Below are positions 7,053-13,764 of a stretch of 13,764 bases of DNA, in pieces. The stretch's first letter is position 1. The number at the start of each line of letters is the position of its first letter. The translations under genes and the position numbers were made by a program. This stretch comes from Flavobacteriales bacterium UBA1112. Lineage in GTDB: Bacteria > Bacteroidota > Bacteroidia > Flavobacteriales_D > Sanyastnellaceae. Under the pieces are notes generated by a model. The model did no database searches and was not told the DNA's origin. It saw nothing but the letters and a program-made list of their open reading frames with translations. The DNA lies in assembly GCA_002313415.1 (NCBI GenBank), contig DCBH01000046.1, positions 980 through 14,743 on the forward strand, given 5' to 3'.

Positions 7053-8230
7053 TGCATCATCCAATCATAAAACACGGCTACTACGGAGAATTTGGGGGTC
7101 AGTTCATTCCTGAAATGCTGCGGAAAAATTTCATTGATCTTGAGGCCGCCTTCAATGAGGCATGGGGAGATTCAAAATTTCAAAGAGCGTACAGCAACTT
7201 GTTGCGGGACTTTGTTGGGCGACCAACGCCACTCCAAAAGGCTGAACGTTGGAGTGAGCGTTGTGGCGTGGAAGTGTGGTTCAAACGCGAAGACCTTGCC
7301 CACACGGGTGCCCACAAAATCAACAATGCCATGGGACAGGTCTTGCTTGCCTTGCGCATGGGAAAGCGCAGGATTATTGCTGAGACAGGTGCGGGGCAGC
7401 ATGGCGTTGCCACCGCGACAGCATGTGCATGGGCAGGCTTGCCTTGCACGGTATTCATGGGAGCGGAGGATATGGAACGGCAAAAGCCAAATGTCGAACG
7501 CATGCGGTTGCTTGGGGCGGAGGTAAGATCTGCGCAGACGGGTTCAAAAACGCTTAAGGATGCAACGAATGAAGCCATGAGGTATTGGATTGCGCACCCC
7601 GAGGATACCCATTACATCATTGGGTCAGCCGTAGGACCACACCCTTACCCCATGATGGTGGCGGATTTTCACAGAGTCATTGGAGAAGAGACCAAAGCCA
7701 CGCTCGAGGGACTTGGTCTGCAGCCAACTCATTTGGTCGCCTGTCTCGGAGGGGGGTCAAATGCGCTTGGTTTGTTCTTGCCCTACTTGGATGACGAGAC
7801 GGAATTGGTTGGTGTTGAAGCGGGCGGGGAAGGATTGGACAGCGGACGCACAGCGGCCACAATTGAGAGGGGAAGTCCAGGGATTTTGCATGGCGCAAAG
7901 ACCATGATTTTACAAGATTCGGAGGGTCAAATTGAGGAGGCGCACAGCATCAGTGCTGGACTTGATTATCCTGGAATCGGACCATTGCATTCTCATTTGG
8001 CTGCAACAGGTAGACTTCAAACCGCGGCAATCTCAGATGGAGAAGCGTTGGAGGCCGGACTGCTCTGCACACGCTTGGAAGGAATTCTTCCCGCGCTTGA
8101 GACGGCCCATGCATTGGCATGGACATTGAAAGCAGACTGGAGTGGCCATGAGATGGTTGTCTTGAACCTAAGTGGTCGTGGTGACAAGGACCTGCAGATG
8201 TACACTTCAAGACGGGGTCACAATGAGTAA
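7052..8230 (+). CDS. trpB: Tryptophan synthase beta chain
   Basis: PLP-dependent condensation of indole with serine, in an alpha2beta2 complex with TrpA. The protein has 392 residues, the length of the main (TrpB1) form. 'HTGAHKINNA' carries the Schiff-base Lys89, 'AETGAGQHG' the catalytic Glu111, and 'GGGSNALG' (233-240) binds the cofactor phosphate. 'GSAVGPHPYP' and the monovalent-cation region look normal. The short N-terminus and the alpha-subunit interface favour a TrpA-dependent enzyme, in line with trpA following directly with an 8-nt overlap. Confidence 0.97.
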   Translation: MHHPIIKHGYYGEFGGQFIPEMLRKNFIDLEAAFNEAWGDSKFQRAYSNLLRDFVGRPTPLQKAERWSERCGVEVWFKREDLAHTGAHKINNAMGQVLLALRMGKRRIIAETGAGQHGVATATACAWAGLPCTVFMGAEDMERQKPNVERMRLLGAEVRSAQTGSKTLKDATNEAMRYWIAHPEDTHYIIGSAVGPHPYPMMVADFHRVIGEETKATLEGLGLQPTHLVACLGGGSNALGLFLPYLDDETELVGVEAGGEGLDSGRTAATIERGSPGILHGAKTMILQDSEGQIEEAHSISAGLDYPGIGPLHSHLAATGRLQTAAISDGEALEAGLLCTRLEGILPALETAHALAWTLKADWSGHEMVVLNLSGRGDKDLQMYTSRRGHNE

Positions 8231-9023
8231 CAACTTTACATTTTTGAACACCTCTGACCGCGCAGTGCTCTCTGTTTTTCTGACTGCAGGTTATCCGAAC
8301 AACGCGGCATGTGGGGAGTTGTTGGACCTTTTGGCGACCCACCCTGCGGTATCCTTTGTGGAGCTTGGAATGCCATTCAGCGACCCTCTTGCCGATGGTC
8401 CAACCATTCAGCGTGCATCCGAGGTTGCATTGAGCAAGGGAACGACCTTGAACGATGTGTTCTCACTTGCGGAGCGCTTTCGCTCAAAATGTGAAAAACC
8501 GCTCATGTTGATGGGATATTGCAATCCGGTCTATCGTCGAGGAGTTGAAACGTTTGTGAAAGACGCGCGCTCCGCCGGAGCCTCCGGACTCATCTTGCCA
8601 GATCTCCCCTACGAATCGCATCATCGAGATTTTGCATCTGTCTTAGATTCTACGGGCCTCTCGATGGCTTTTCTCGTAAGTCCAACCAGCACAGAGGAGG
8701 CCATGGCGAAGGCCTTTGACACCAGCACAGCCTTTGTGTACGGAGTTGCCAATGTGGGCTTAACCGGGGACGCACAGTCCATGGACAGAGGCGCTTTTTT
8801 TCATCGGATTCAACCGTACCGTTTTCAATCTCCTTTGGTGGCTGGCTTCGGAATTTCTACTCCAAGTGATGTTGCCGGATTGGATGGACTTGTGGACGGA
8901 GTGATTGTTGGTTCTGCCTTCCTCAGAGCCTTGGGCTCCGTGGATGAGTCTGCGTTGAACGTTGAGGAAGTCGTGAATCGGGCCAATGAATTTTTAAAAC
9001 CTTTCAATCCTGTCGTCAAATGA
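8223..9023 (+). CDS. trpA: Tryptophan synthase alpha chain
   Basis: Cleaves indole-3-glycerol phosphate to indole and glyceraldehyde-3-phosphate. The start at ATG 8223 gives 266 residues, close to the family norm; an upstream in-frame start at 8172 inside trpB would add unrelated residues. Motifs: 'FLTAGYPN' (19-26), 'VELGMPFSDPLADGPTIQRA' (46-65) with catalytic Glu47 and Asp58 (equivalents of Salmonella Glu49 and Asp60), 'LPDLPYE', 'FLVSPTST' and the phosphate-binding 'AGFGIS' and 'VIVGSAF'. The loop normally reading 'SRxGVTG' is 'YGVANVGLTGDA', a mild variant. It overlaps trpB by 8 nt and the DAHP synthase gene by 4 nt. Confidence 0.95.
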   Translation: MSNNFTFLNTSDRAVLSVFLTAGYPNNAACGELLDLLATHPAVSFVELGMPFSDPLADGPTIQRASEVALSKGTTLNDVFSLAERFRSKCEKPLMLMGYCNPVYRRGVETFVKDARSAGASGLILPDLPYESHHRDFASVLDSTGLSMAFLVSPTSTEEAMAKAFDTSTAFVYGVANVGLTGDAQSMDRGAFFHRIQPYRFQSPLVAGFGISTPSDVAGLDGLVDGVIVGSAFLRALGSVDESALNVEEVVNRANEFLKPFNPVVK

Positions 9024-10033
9024 TTGTACAACTTCATCACCCGGCATCTAGCGAAGTCATTGGAGAAGCCACCCGTTTTTTGGAGGCGTTGAAATTAAAA
9101 TGTCGAACGGTATGCACGGCTGACTCGACATTGCTTGTTGTTCACTCAGGCCAACTCCAAGACCCTAGAAGCATTCGTCAATGCCCCGGTGTCAGGGATG
9201 TTCACCACATTTCAGATGAATTTAAATTGGTCAGCAGCCAGTGGAAACAAGGTCGCTCGACGGTCACGGCACGCGGGGTTGATTTTGGTCCGAATCACTT
9301 TCAGTTCATGATGGGGCCTTGCAGTGTGGAAGGGGAGGAGCAACTCGAGGCGGTCGCCAAATTCCTCAAATCACATGATGTGGCTTTGATGCGAGGTGGT
9401 GTGTTCAAACCTCGGAGCAGTCCCTATTCTTTTCGGGGAATGGGGCTTGATGGCCTGAAGCTTTTTAGAGAGGTTGCAGACCGCCATGACCTAGGTATTG
9501 TAACAGAAGTGATGGAGGTGGCGCAGATTGATGCCATGGCAAAAAATGTGGACGTTTTCCAGATTGGCGCCAGGAACATGCAAAACTTCAATTTGTTGGA
9601 AGCCGTTGGGAAATCAGGGCTGCCTGTTCTTCTTAAGCGGAGCATGTCGGGGACGTTGGAAGAGTTTCTTCATTGTGCGGAATACGTCTACAATGTTGGC
9701 AACGACAAAATCATGCTTTGTGAGCGGGGAATTCGAACCTTCGAAGGCGCTTATCGCAACACCTTCGATGTCAATGCCATTTCTTATTTGCAGTCGCGGT
9801 CTCATCTTCCTGTAATCGCCGACCCTTCGCATGGTGTGGGATTGAGACGTCACGTTGTCGATGTTGGTTTGGCGGCAGTGGCAGCTGGAGCGGATGGTTT
9901 GCTCGTTGAAATTCACCCACAGCCTGACACAGCGGTAAGTGACCGCAATCAGACGTTGTACTTCGATCAGGCTGCGCGTCTGATTGAGGGTGGCCGACAA
10001 TTCCATGCACTGCGTCAGGCAATGATTCACTGA
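9020..10033 (+). CDS. aroF: DAHP synthase, type I-beta with N-terminal ferredoxin-like domain
   Basis: Condenses PEP and erythrose-4-phosphate to DAHP, the first step of the shikimate pathway. The protein has 337 residues and is co-linear with the Thermotoga maritima enzyme: an N-terminal ferredoxin-like regulatory domain (1 to about 70, 'MIVQLHHPAS...FKLVSSQW') then the barrel with 'GPCSVEG', 'LRGG'-like 'LMRGGVFKPRSSPYSF', 'QIGARNMQNF', 'LCERGIRTFE' and 'ADPSHG'. Expected metal ligands are Cys101, His271, Glu297 and Asp308. The regulatory domain binds Tyr in T. maritima; which amino acid acts here is unknown. The ATG overlaps the trpA stop, so the gene is the eighth member of the trp operon and lies behind the same attenuator. 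A strong terminator follows. Confidence 0.95.
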   Translation: MIVQLHHPASSEVIGEATRFLEALKLKCRTVCTADSTLLVVHSGQLQDPRSIRQCPGVRDVHHISDEFKLVSSQWKQGRSTVTARGVDFGPNHFQFMMGPCSVEGEEQLEAVAKFLKSHDVALMRGGVFKPRSSPYSFRGMGLDGLKLFREVADRHDLGIVTEVMEVAQIDAMAKNVDVFQIGARNMQNFNLLEAVGKSGLPVLLKRSMSGTLEEFLHCAEYVYNVGNDKIMLCERGIRTFEGAYRNTFDVNAISYLQSRSHLPVIADPSHGVGLRRHVVDVGLAAVAAGADGLLVEIHPQPDTAVSDRNQTLYFDQAARLIEGGRQFHALRQAMIH

Positions 10034-10034
10034 T

Positions 10035-10084
10035 GCACCGAAGGTGCAGGTTCTGGGCCTTCAGACCTGCCTTGTGCGATTTTT
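10035..10084 (+). terminator. Rho-independent terminator of the trp-aro operon
   Basis: A long hairpin can form from 10035 to 10077: GCAC/GTGC outside, AAG/CTT, then GCAGGT/ACCTGC and CTG/CAG around a six-base loop, with small bulges. GA and five T (10080-10084) follow. The start also contains a compact alternative hairpin, TGCACC-GAA-GGTGCA (10034-10048), which cannot coexist with the main one. Confidence 0.75.
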
Positions 10085-10153
10085 GATGTGTAACGAAGTG
10101 TTGTCTAAGCATTCCTTACATGTTGTTTTGACAGGTTCAATTAACTTCGGAGA

Positions 10154-10996
10154 ATGGGTGCAAGGCCTTTGACTTTGATGCTGATTTCGCTGTCGGTAAA
10201 ACTGACGGCTGCGCAGGTTGACAGTGTTTGGATTGTTCCAGGGGGAGTGGTCTTGGGGGGAGACACCATCGCCGCGCTGCGATTCTGCGATTCACCACAA
10301 TTTCAAGCTCAAAATGAGACATTGGAGGCATGGTTAGGCCCCTGGGTCGTGGTCAACGGGGACTCAGTTGACCACGTCTTGCAGATGAGTGAGGAAGGCG
10401 AGCCGCCGATCTTGGTCCCTGCTGGAGGGAGCTCCACCTTGAACATGGCGATGCCCTCAAATTCAACTCATCGCCTTCGTTCTTTGACTCAGCGAGGGGA
10501 TTTGTTGGGATTGGAAACCATGGTCCGCGGCGAATGGGAGGATTTCCCGCACTATGAATGGAATTTGAATGAATGGGATCCAAGTGCAACTTGGTCTCTC
10601 GCAGCTTTGGAGGAAGTGGATGAAACCGAGCCATATGTCCCTCGTCAGTTCACAATCAATGACTTGAATTTTCCCCTTACCCTCGAGGATTCTACGGCAC
10701 ACGTCCAGACGTCTGTTGGCGATGTCGTACTCATTTCCATTGCCAACCACGGGCGAATGGATCAGGTGCTTCATTTTCACGGTTTTCACGTGGAGATTCT
10801 TCAAGCTTCTGCGCATGAAAACCGGGTAGGCTGGTCGAAAGACACCGTTCCTGTGAAAAAGGGAGAATGTGTTGTTGTGAAGTTGGAAACCAATCAATCG
10901 GGAGAATATCCTGTTCACGCCCACAACCTAGTCGCCGTTACAAATGCTGGGTTTTATCCCGGGGGAATGATCACCATTATCACTGTTGAGCCATGA
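10154..10996 (+). CDS. Secreted two-domain cupredoxin protein with trinuclear-site His ligands but no type-1 copper site
   Basis: A signal peptide (about residues 1-21) precedes two likely cupredoxin domains. The second (about 166-280) resembles the last domain of multicopper oxidases: 'VLHFHGFHVEIL' supplies the HxHG pair (His207, His209) and 'YPVHAHNLVAV...GGM' supplies the second HxH pair (His255, His257). The type-1 copper ligands are absent: Gln204 replaces the His of HxxHxHG, Ala256 replaces the Cys of HCH, and the downstream His is missing. The first domain (about 25-125) has a cupredoxin-like strand pattern ('PWVVVNGDS', 'ILVPAGGSSTLNM') without copper ligands. The gene shares an ATGA with the next one, which encodes the complementary domains, so a two-subunit oxidase is inferred. 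It has no T9SS sorting domain. Oxidase activity is unproven; it could be a structural partner. Confidence 0.75.
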   Translation: MGARPLTLMLISLSVKLTAAQVDSVWIVPGGVVLGGDTIAALRFCDSPQFQAQNETLEAWLGPWVVVNGDSVDHVLQMSEEGEPPILVPAGGSSTLNMAMPSNSTHRLRSLTQRGDLLGLETMVRGEWEDFPHYEWNLNEWDPSATWSLAALEEVDETEPYVPRQFTINDLNFPLTLEDSTAHVQTSVGDVVLISIANHGRMDQVLHFHGFHVEILQASAHENRVGWSKDTVPVKKGECVVVKLETNQSGEYPVHAHNLVAVTNAGFYPGGMITIITVEP

Positions 10997-12135
10997 AGGT
11001 GTTGTGCGTGACATGTCTGACGTTCTTGGGGATTTCCTTTGGCCATGCCCAATTGTCGCCTCCTGTCTTGTTCTCTGAAATGAATGGCATTCATTTTCTT
11101 GAAGACGGGACTGCACTTCCCATTTGGGGTTACGGCTGGACCACAGATGGTTTCATTACGCTGCCCGGACCCTTGTTGCACTATCAGGAGGGAGACGATG
11201 TGGTTTTGGCGTTTCACAACCCAAGCCCAGAAAGTCATACCATTCACCTTCATGGATTGGATGTCGATCAAGCCAACGACGGGGTGCCTTCGACCTCATT
11301 TTATGTGGCATCGGGCGAATCAACAACGTATGAATTTGTTGCAACCCATCCAGGGACCTTCCTCTATCATTGTCACGTGACGACCACGTTGCATCTCACC
11401 ATGGGGATGTACGGCATGGTCCTTGTCACGAGGTCGGATGGGGCCATTTTTGAGAATGGGCCTGTGGTGAACCAAGATGTCCCCTTGCTGTTCAGCGACT
11501 TGGAGATGGCCACCAATCTGGATCCGGTAGGCAGTTTTCCTTTTCACGACATGCGCCCTGATGTCTTCATGGTCAATGGAAAGTCGGGGAGTCAACTGGA
11601 AGAAGAGCTGATTTGGACATCTCCCGAAGCGCCAACAGCTCTAAGGCTGGCTTCCGCGGCATACAGCCGAATCAGGTGTTCCTTTCCCTCTGAATTGAAT
11701 GCACAACTTTGGATGAGTGATGGGCGAGCTGTTCCTGCAGAAGCCATAGATTCATTAGACATCTACCCTGGGGAACGCTTTACCGTCCTCATTCAGCCCG
11801 ATGAGGGCTACGACGGCGGTTTTCATGCTGAGTTCTTACACATGATTGACGATCAGTTGGAGTCTACGCAATGGGTTCAGGTGAAGGACAATTCTCTCCA
11901 TCCAAGTAACTTGATATCCCTTCAAGAGCCTAGTGTTGACTGGTATCCAAATCCAGCCTCTGACTTCATCCAAACCGAGGTGGAGAGGAATTGTAAAGTT
12001 TGGGATTCCTGGGGAAGGTTGATGTTCGACGGTTTGATTGGGGCAGATCGATTGGATGTGTCGACATGGCCCGACGGGGTCTACACCTCTCGCGCGGCAG
12101 GAGGGAAGGTGTCGAGATTTGTGGTGAGCCATTGA
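10993..12135 (+). CDS. Secreted multicopper-oxidase-like protein with type-1 copper site and T9SS sorting domain
   Basis: Signal peptide (1-20, ending 'FGHAQ'). Domain 1 (about 35-147) carries 'SHTIHLHGLD' (His82 type-1; His85 and His87 trinuclear) and 'YHCHVTTTLHLTMGM' (His126, Cys127, His128; type-1 His134 and probably Met139), i.e. a full type-1 site plus four trinuclear histidines in the first domain. Domain 2 (about 160-297) resembles the ligand-free middle domain of multicopper oxidases ('VFMVNGKSG'). The tail (about 313-380), beginning 'WYPNPASDF', is a type A T9SS C-terminal sorting domain, so export across the outer membrane is expected. The third, cluster-closing domain is missing here but encoded by the upstream overlapping gene. 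Cys-to-His spacing in the type-1 site is +7 instead of the usual +5. Substrate (phenol, metal ion, or other) cannot be told. Confidence 0.85.
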   Translation: MKVLCVTCLTFLGISFGHAQLSPPVLFSEMNGIHFLEDGTALPIWGYGWTTDGFITLPGPLLHYQEGDDVVLAFHNPSPESHTIHLHGLDVDQANDGVPSTSFYVASGESTTYEFVATHPGTFLYHCHVTTTLHLTMGMYGMVLVTRSDGAIFENGPVVNQDVPLLFSDLEMATNLDPVGSFPFHDMRPDVFMVNGKSGSQLEEELIWTSPEAPTALRLASAAYSRIRCSFPSELNAQLWMSDGRAVPAEAIDSLDIYPGERFTVLIQPDEGYDGGFHAEFLHMIDDQLESTQWVQVKDNSLHPSNLISLQEPSVDWYPNPASDFIQTEVERNCKVWDSWGRLMFDGLIGADRLDVSTWPDGVYTSRAAGGKVSRFVVSH

Positions 12136-12171
12136 GCAGGGCAAGTCAAATCGCTGACATATCTTCACTCC

Positions 12172-13575
12172 ATGAGACTGTTTATTTTTTTGTGCTTCGT
12201 GATGCCTTGCGTGGTGTTCGCCCAAGTTGTTCCGACCGAATCTGGGTACAATGAAAATGTGGTTTGGAGTCAGGTTTACACTCAGGGGCCAGCAGGTAAA
12301 GTGAATCGTGGCATTGTGGATTCGGAAGGTCATTGCATTGCAGTGTCGATGCCAGAAGACTTGGCCCGAATTACCAAAGCCAACGGGGAAACGGGTGACT
12401 TAGATTGGACCGTGACATTGACCAACCGGGTTGGATTTGGGATTTGTGAGATTCAGGGAGAGGGCCACCCTGACTACATCGTATGTGGGGGTGCCCAAAA
12501 CAGTCAGGAACGTTGGCTGGCGCGACTCAATGGGCTTACCGGTGTCGTCATGTGGGACCAGGTATACACCTATGCCGGCGGTGGCGGCCAATACGACGGC
12601 TTGCGTTCAGCATTTGTGGGCTCAGATGGTTTTATTTACGCCTCTGGGTTTGTTCAAGGAGATGAGTCAGACACCATTTTTGTGGTGTACGCAGGAAGCG
12701 CTGTGGTCATGAAGGTGAATCCGACTGACGGCAGCGTCGTGTGGTCCTCAGTCAACAATGCGTCAGAGTATGCCCTCGCTACTGTGCAAGACTCTCAGGG
12801 GAATTTGTATTCTGGAGGGGTCATGTACGACGAGGGACTATCCCTGACCAAGCGTTCTCCAAATGGATCGATCGCCTTCACCACAACGTTGCCAAATACG
12901 GAAGACGTCATTCCTTATGATTTGGATATGGGCTTGAATGACGACATCTATTACGGAGGGCATAGTCCAAGGCCCGGGGCTGGCTTTCCTTACGATTACA
13001 CTTGTCTTTCCTTAAATGCAGAAGGGTCCGTGCTGTGGAGATACGACTACGCAAATCCGCGCGGCTACAGCCTCAATCACATCCGAAATGAGCTTTATGG
13101 AGTTGAAGTTGGAACAGATGGCATTTACATGTTCGGAGGGAGTGGTGATGAGAGTGGCTACAGCGCATCATTGCCCCCATTTCCATCCTCCGATGTTTGG
13201 GTAGGCTGGGTGCTGCACGTGGACTTCGGTGGTTCCATTGTGAGAAGTGACGTTTTTGACCACGCTGGCGTGAATTCAGCGACAGAATATGGAGCCTTGA
13301 TTGATGGTGGTTATGTTATCTTCAACGACACCGATGCAGGTGGAGATACGGAAGTAGGGATGATTAAAGTCCTCAATGGCAGCAATTCGGATGAGAATGT
13401 GACTTGCCCAGAGGACGTGGATGTGGATGGCGTGGTAGGAGTCGCGGATGTTCTTCTCGTGCTTGGAGAATTTGGATGCACAGCTGAGTGTACCGCGGAC
13501 ATCAACGGGGATGACTTTGTCAATGTCTCAGATGTACTCCAAATGATTGCTGCATTTGGCAACGAATGCTCTTGA
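12172..13575 (+). CDS. Secreted beta-propeller protein with C-terminal dockerin-like module
   Basis: A signal peptide (1-17, 'MRLFIFLC...VFAQ') is followed by a roughly 380-residue region of repeated strands of the type 'GSDGFIYASGF' (150-160), 'DSQGNLYSGGV' (207-217), 'LNDDIYYGGH' (255-264) and 'GTDGIYMFGGS' (314-324), with repeated 'G..VW' strands. This pattern is typical of SBBP/PQQ-like beta-propellers; no catalytic motif is seen. A short polar linker leads to the four-cysteine module (Cys412, 436, 440, 466) with two EF-hand-like loops (D415/D417/D419...D426 and D443/N445/D447...D454), spaced exactly as in the first gene of the window. It starts 36 nt after the oxidase-like gene and may share its transcript. 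No T9SS 'PNP' domain is present; the module may serve as an alternative anchoring or sorting signal. Binding partner unknown. Confidence 0.75.
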   Translation: MRLFIFLCFVMPCVVFAQVVPTESGYNENVVWSQVYTQGPAGKVNRGIVDSEGHCIAVSMPEDLARITKANGETGDLDWTVTLTNRVGFGICEIQGEGHPDYIVCGGAQNSQERWLARLNGLTGVVMWDQVYTYAGGGGQYDGLRSAFVGSDGFIYASGFVQGDESDTIFVVYAGSAVVMKVNPTDGSVVWSSVNNASEYALATVQDSQGNLYSGGVMYDEGLSLTKRSPNGSIAFTTTLPNTEDVIPYDLDMGLNDDIYYGGHSPRPGAGFPYDYTCLSLNAEGSVLWRYDYANPRGYSLNHIRNELYGVEVGTDGIYMFGGSGDESGYSASLPPFPSSDVWVGWVLHVDFGGSIVRSDVFDHAGVNSATEYGALIDGGYVIFNDTDAGGDTEVGMIKVLNGSNSDENVTCPEDVDVDGVVGVADVLLVLGEFGCTAECTADINGDDFVNVSDVLQMIAAFGNECS

Positions 13576-13702
13576 GGTCAGGTCTCGTGTCAATGCCAAA
13601 ATTTGGTGCGCGTTGCTTGTCGTGATGGGGGTAAGAAAAGGGCATGATTCCACTTTATTCTTTGCTCTTGAAAAGGTAGTTCGGAGGTCTCGGACCGGTG
13701 GA

Positions 13703-13750
13703 TTGGTCAGAATAAATGGTCATTTGGTCGACTTTATTGAGTTTTTGGTC
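13703..13750 (+). repeat. Three TTGGTC hexamers spaced 21 bp apart
   Basis: TTGGTC occurs at 13703, 13724 and 13745, exactly two helical turns apart, with an extra ATGGTC at 13716. It lies in the gene-free 189 nt at the window end, which otherwise shows a small inverted repeat (CCAAA-A-TTTGG, 13596-13606). Same-face spacing suggests binding by a tandem regulator upstream of the next gene, but this may be chance. Confidence 0.35.
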
Positions 13751-13764
13751 TAAATTGTAAGGCA

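Noticed and set aside
9614..10030. Minus-strand 138-codon frame opposite the DAHP synthase gene
   Set aside because: Shadow of a strongly conserved enzyme gene; no motif, start context or independent support.
10085..10153. Promoter for the oxidase gene pair
   Set aside because: TTG at 10101 and TACATGTTG at 10117 are suggestive, but match the consensus too poorly to call.
11836..12333. Minus-strand 165-codon frame spanning the oxidase/propeller junction
   Set aside because: It is antisense to two clear genes whose own frames carry a T9SS domain and a signal peptide; its translation shows no recognisable features.
13547..13753. Plus-strand 68-codon frame at the window end
   Set aside because: It begins inside the conserved module of the propeller gene, shows no signal peptide or family motif, and runs through the GGTC repeat cluster.
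1..13764. CRISPR arrays, tRNA/rRNA genes, insertion sequences or defence genes
   Set aside because: No regular repeat-spacer pattern, tRNA-like cloverleaf, transposase motif or terminal inverted repeats were seen on either strand.

Overview
The window looks like chromosomal DNA of a member of the Bacteroidota, probably a marine or freshwater Flavobacteriales-like lineage of moderate GC. The evidence is a type IX secretion (T9SS) C-terminal sorting domain of the 'YPNPAS' type on one secreted protein, several signal-peptide proteins, the near absence of Shine-Dalgarno sequences, and a type I-beta DAHP synthase. This assignment is an inference. All genes are on the + strand.

Region 1 (4-2413) holds two secreted alpha/beta hydrolases. 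One resembles PHB depolymerase/feruloyl esterases; the other is a BD-FAE/carboxylesterase type with an HGGG oxyanion motif. Both carry the same roughly 56-residue module of two EF-hand/dockerin-like repeats framed by four cysteines, at the C-terminus in the first and at the N-terminus in the second. A third copy ends the last gene of the window.

Region 2 (about 2541-10084) is a complete tryptophan operon in the order trpE-G-D-C-F-B-A, followed by a DAHP synthase gene (first step of the shikimate pathway). Six of the seven junctions overlap by 1-8 nt and the other gap is 10 nt, so translation is probably coupled. Upstream of trpE is a textbook-style transcription attenuator that an ORF list misses: a short leader peptide with two Trp codons (W-R-W-Y), a stem containing the second Trp codon, a competing antiterminator, and a GC-rich terminator hairpin with a 7-T tract ending six bases before the trpE ATG. 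A strong terminator follows the DAHP synthase gene. Trp supply would thus control carbon entry into the aromatic pathway as well as the Trp branch.

Region 3 (10154-12135) has two translationally coupled genes for secreted cupredoxin-domain proteins. Together they appear to hold one full set of multicopper oxidase ligands. The second protein has a complete type-1 copper site and four of the eight trinuclear-cluster histidines. The first has the other four histidines and lacks the type-1 ligands. I read this as a split multicopper oxidase whose trinuclear cluster would be built in trans.

Region 4 (12172-13764) holds a secreted beta-propeller protein ending in the four-cysteine dockerin-like module, then 189 nt without a credible gene but with a cluster of GGTC motifs, three of them (as TTGGTC) spaced exactly 21 bp apart.
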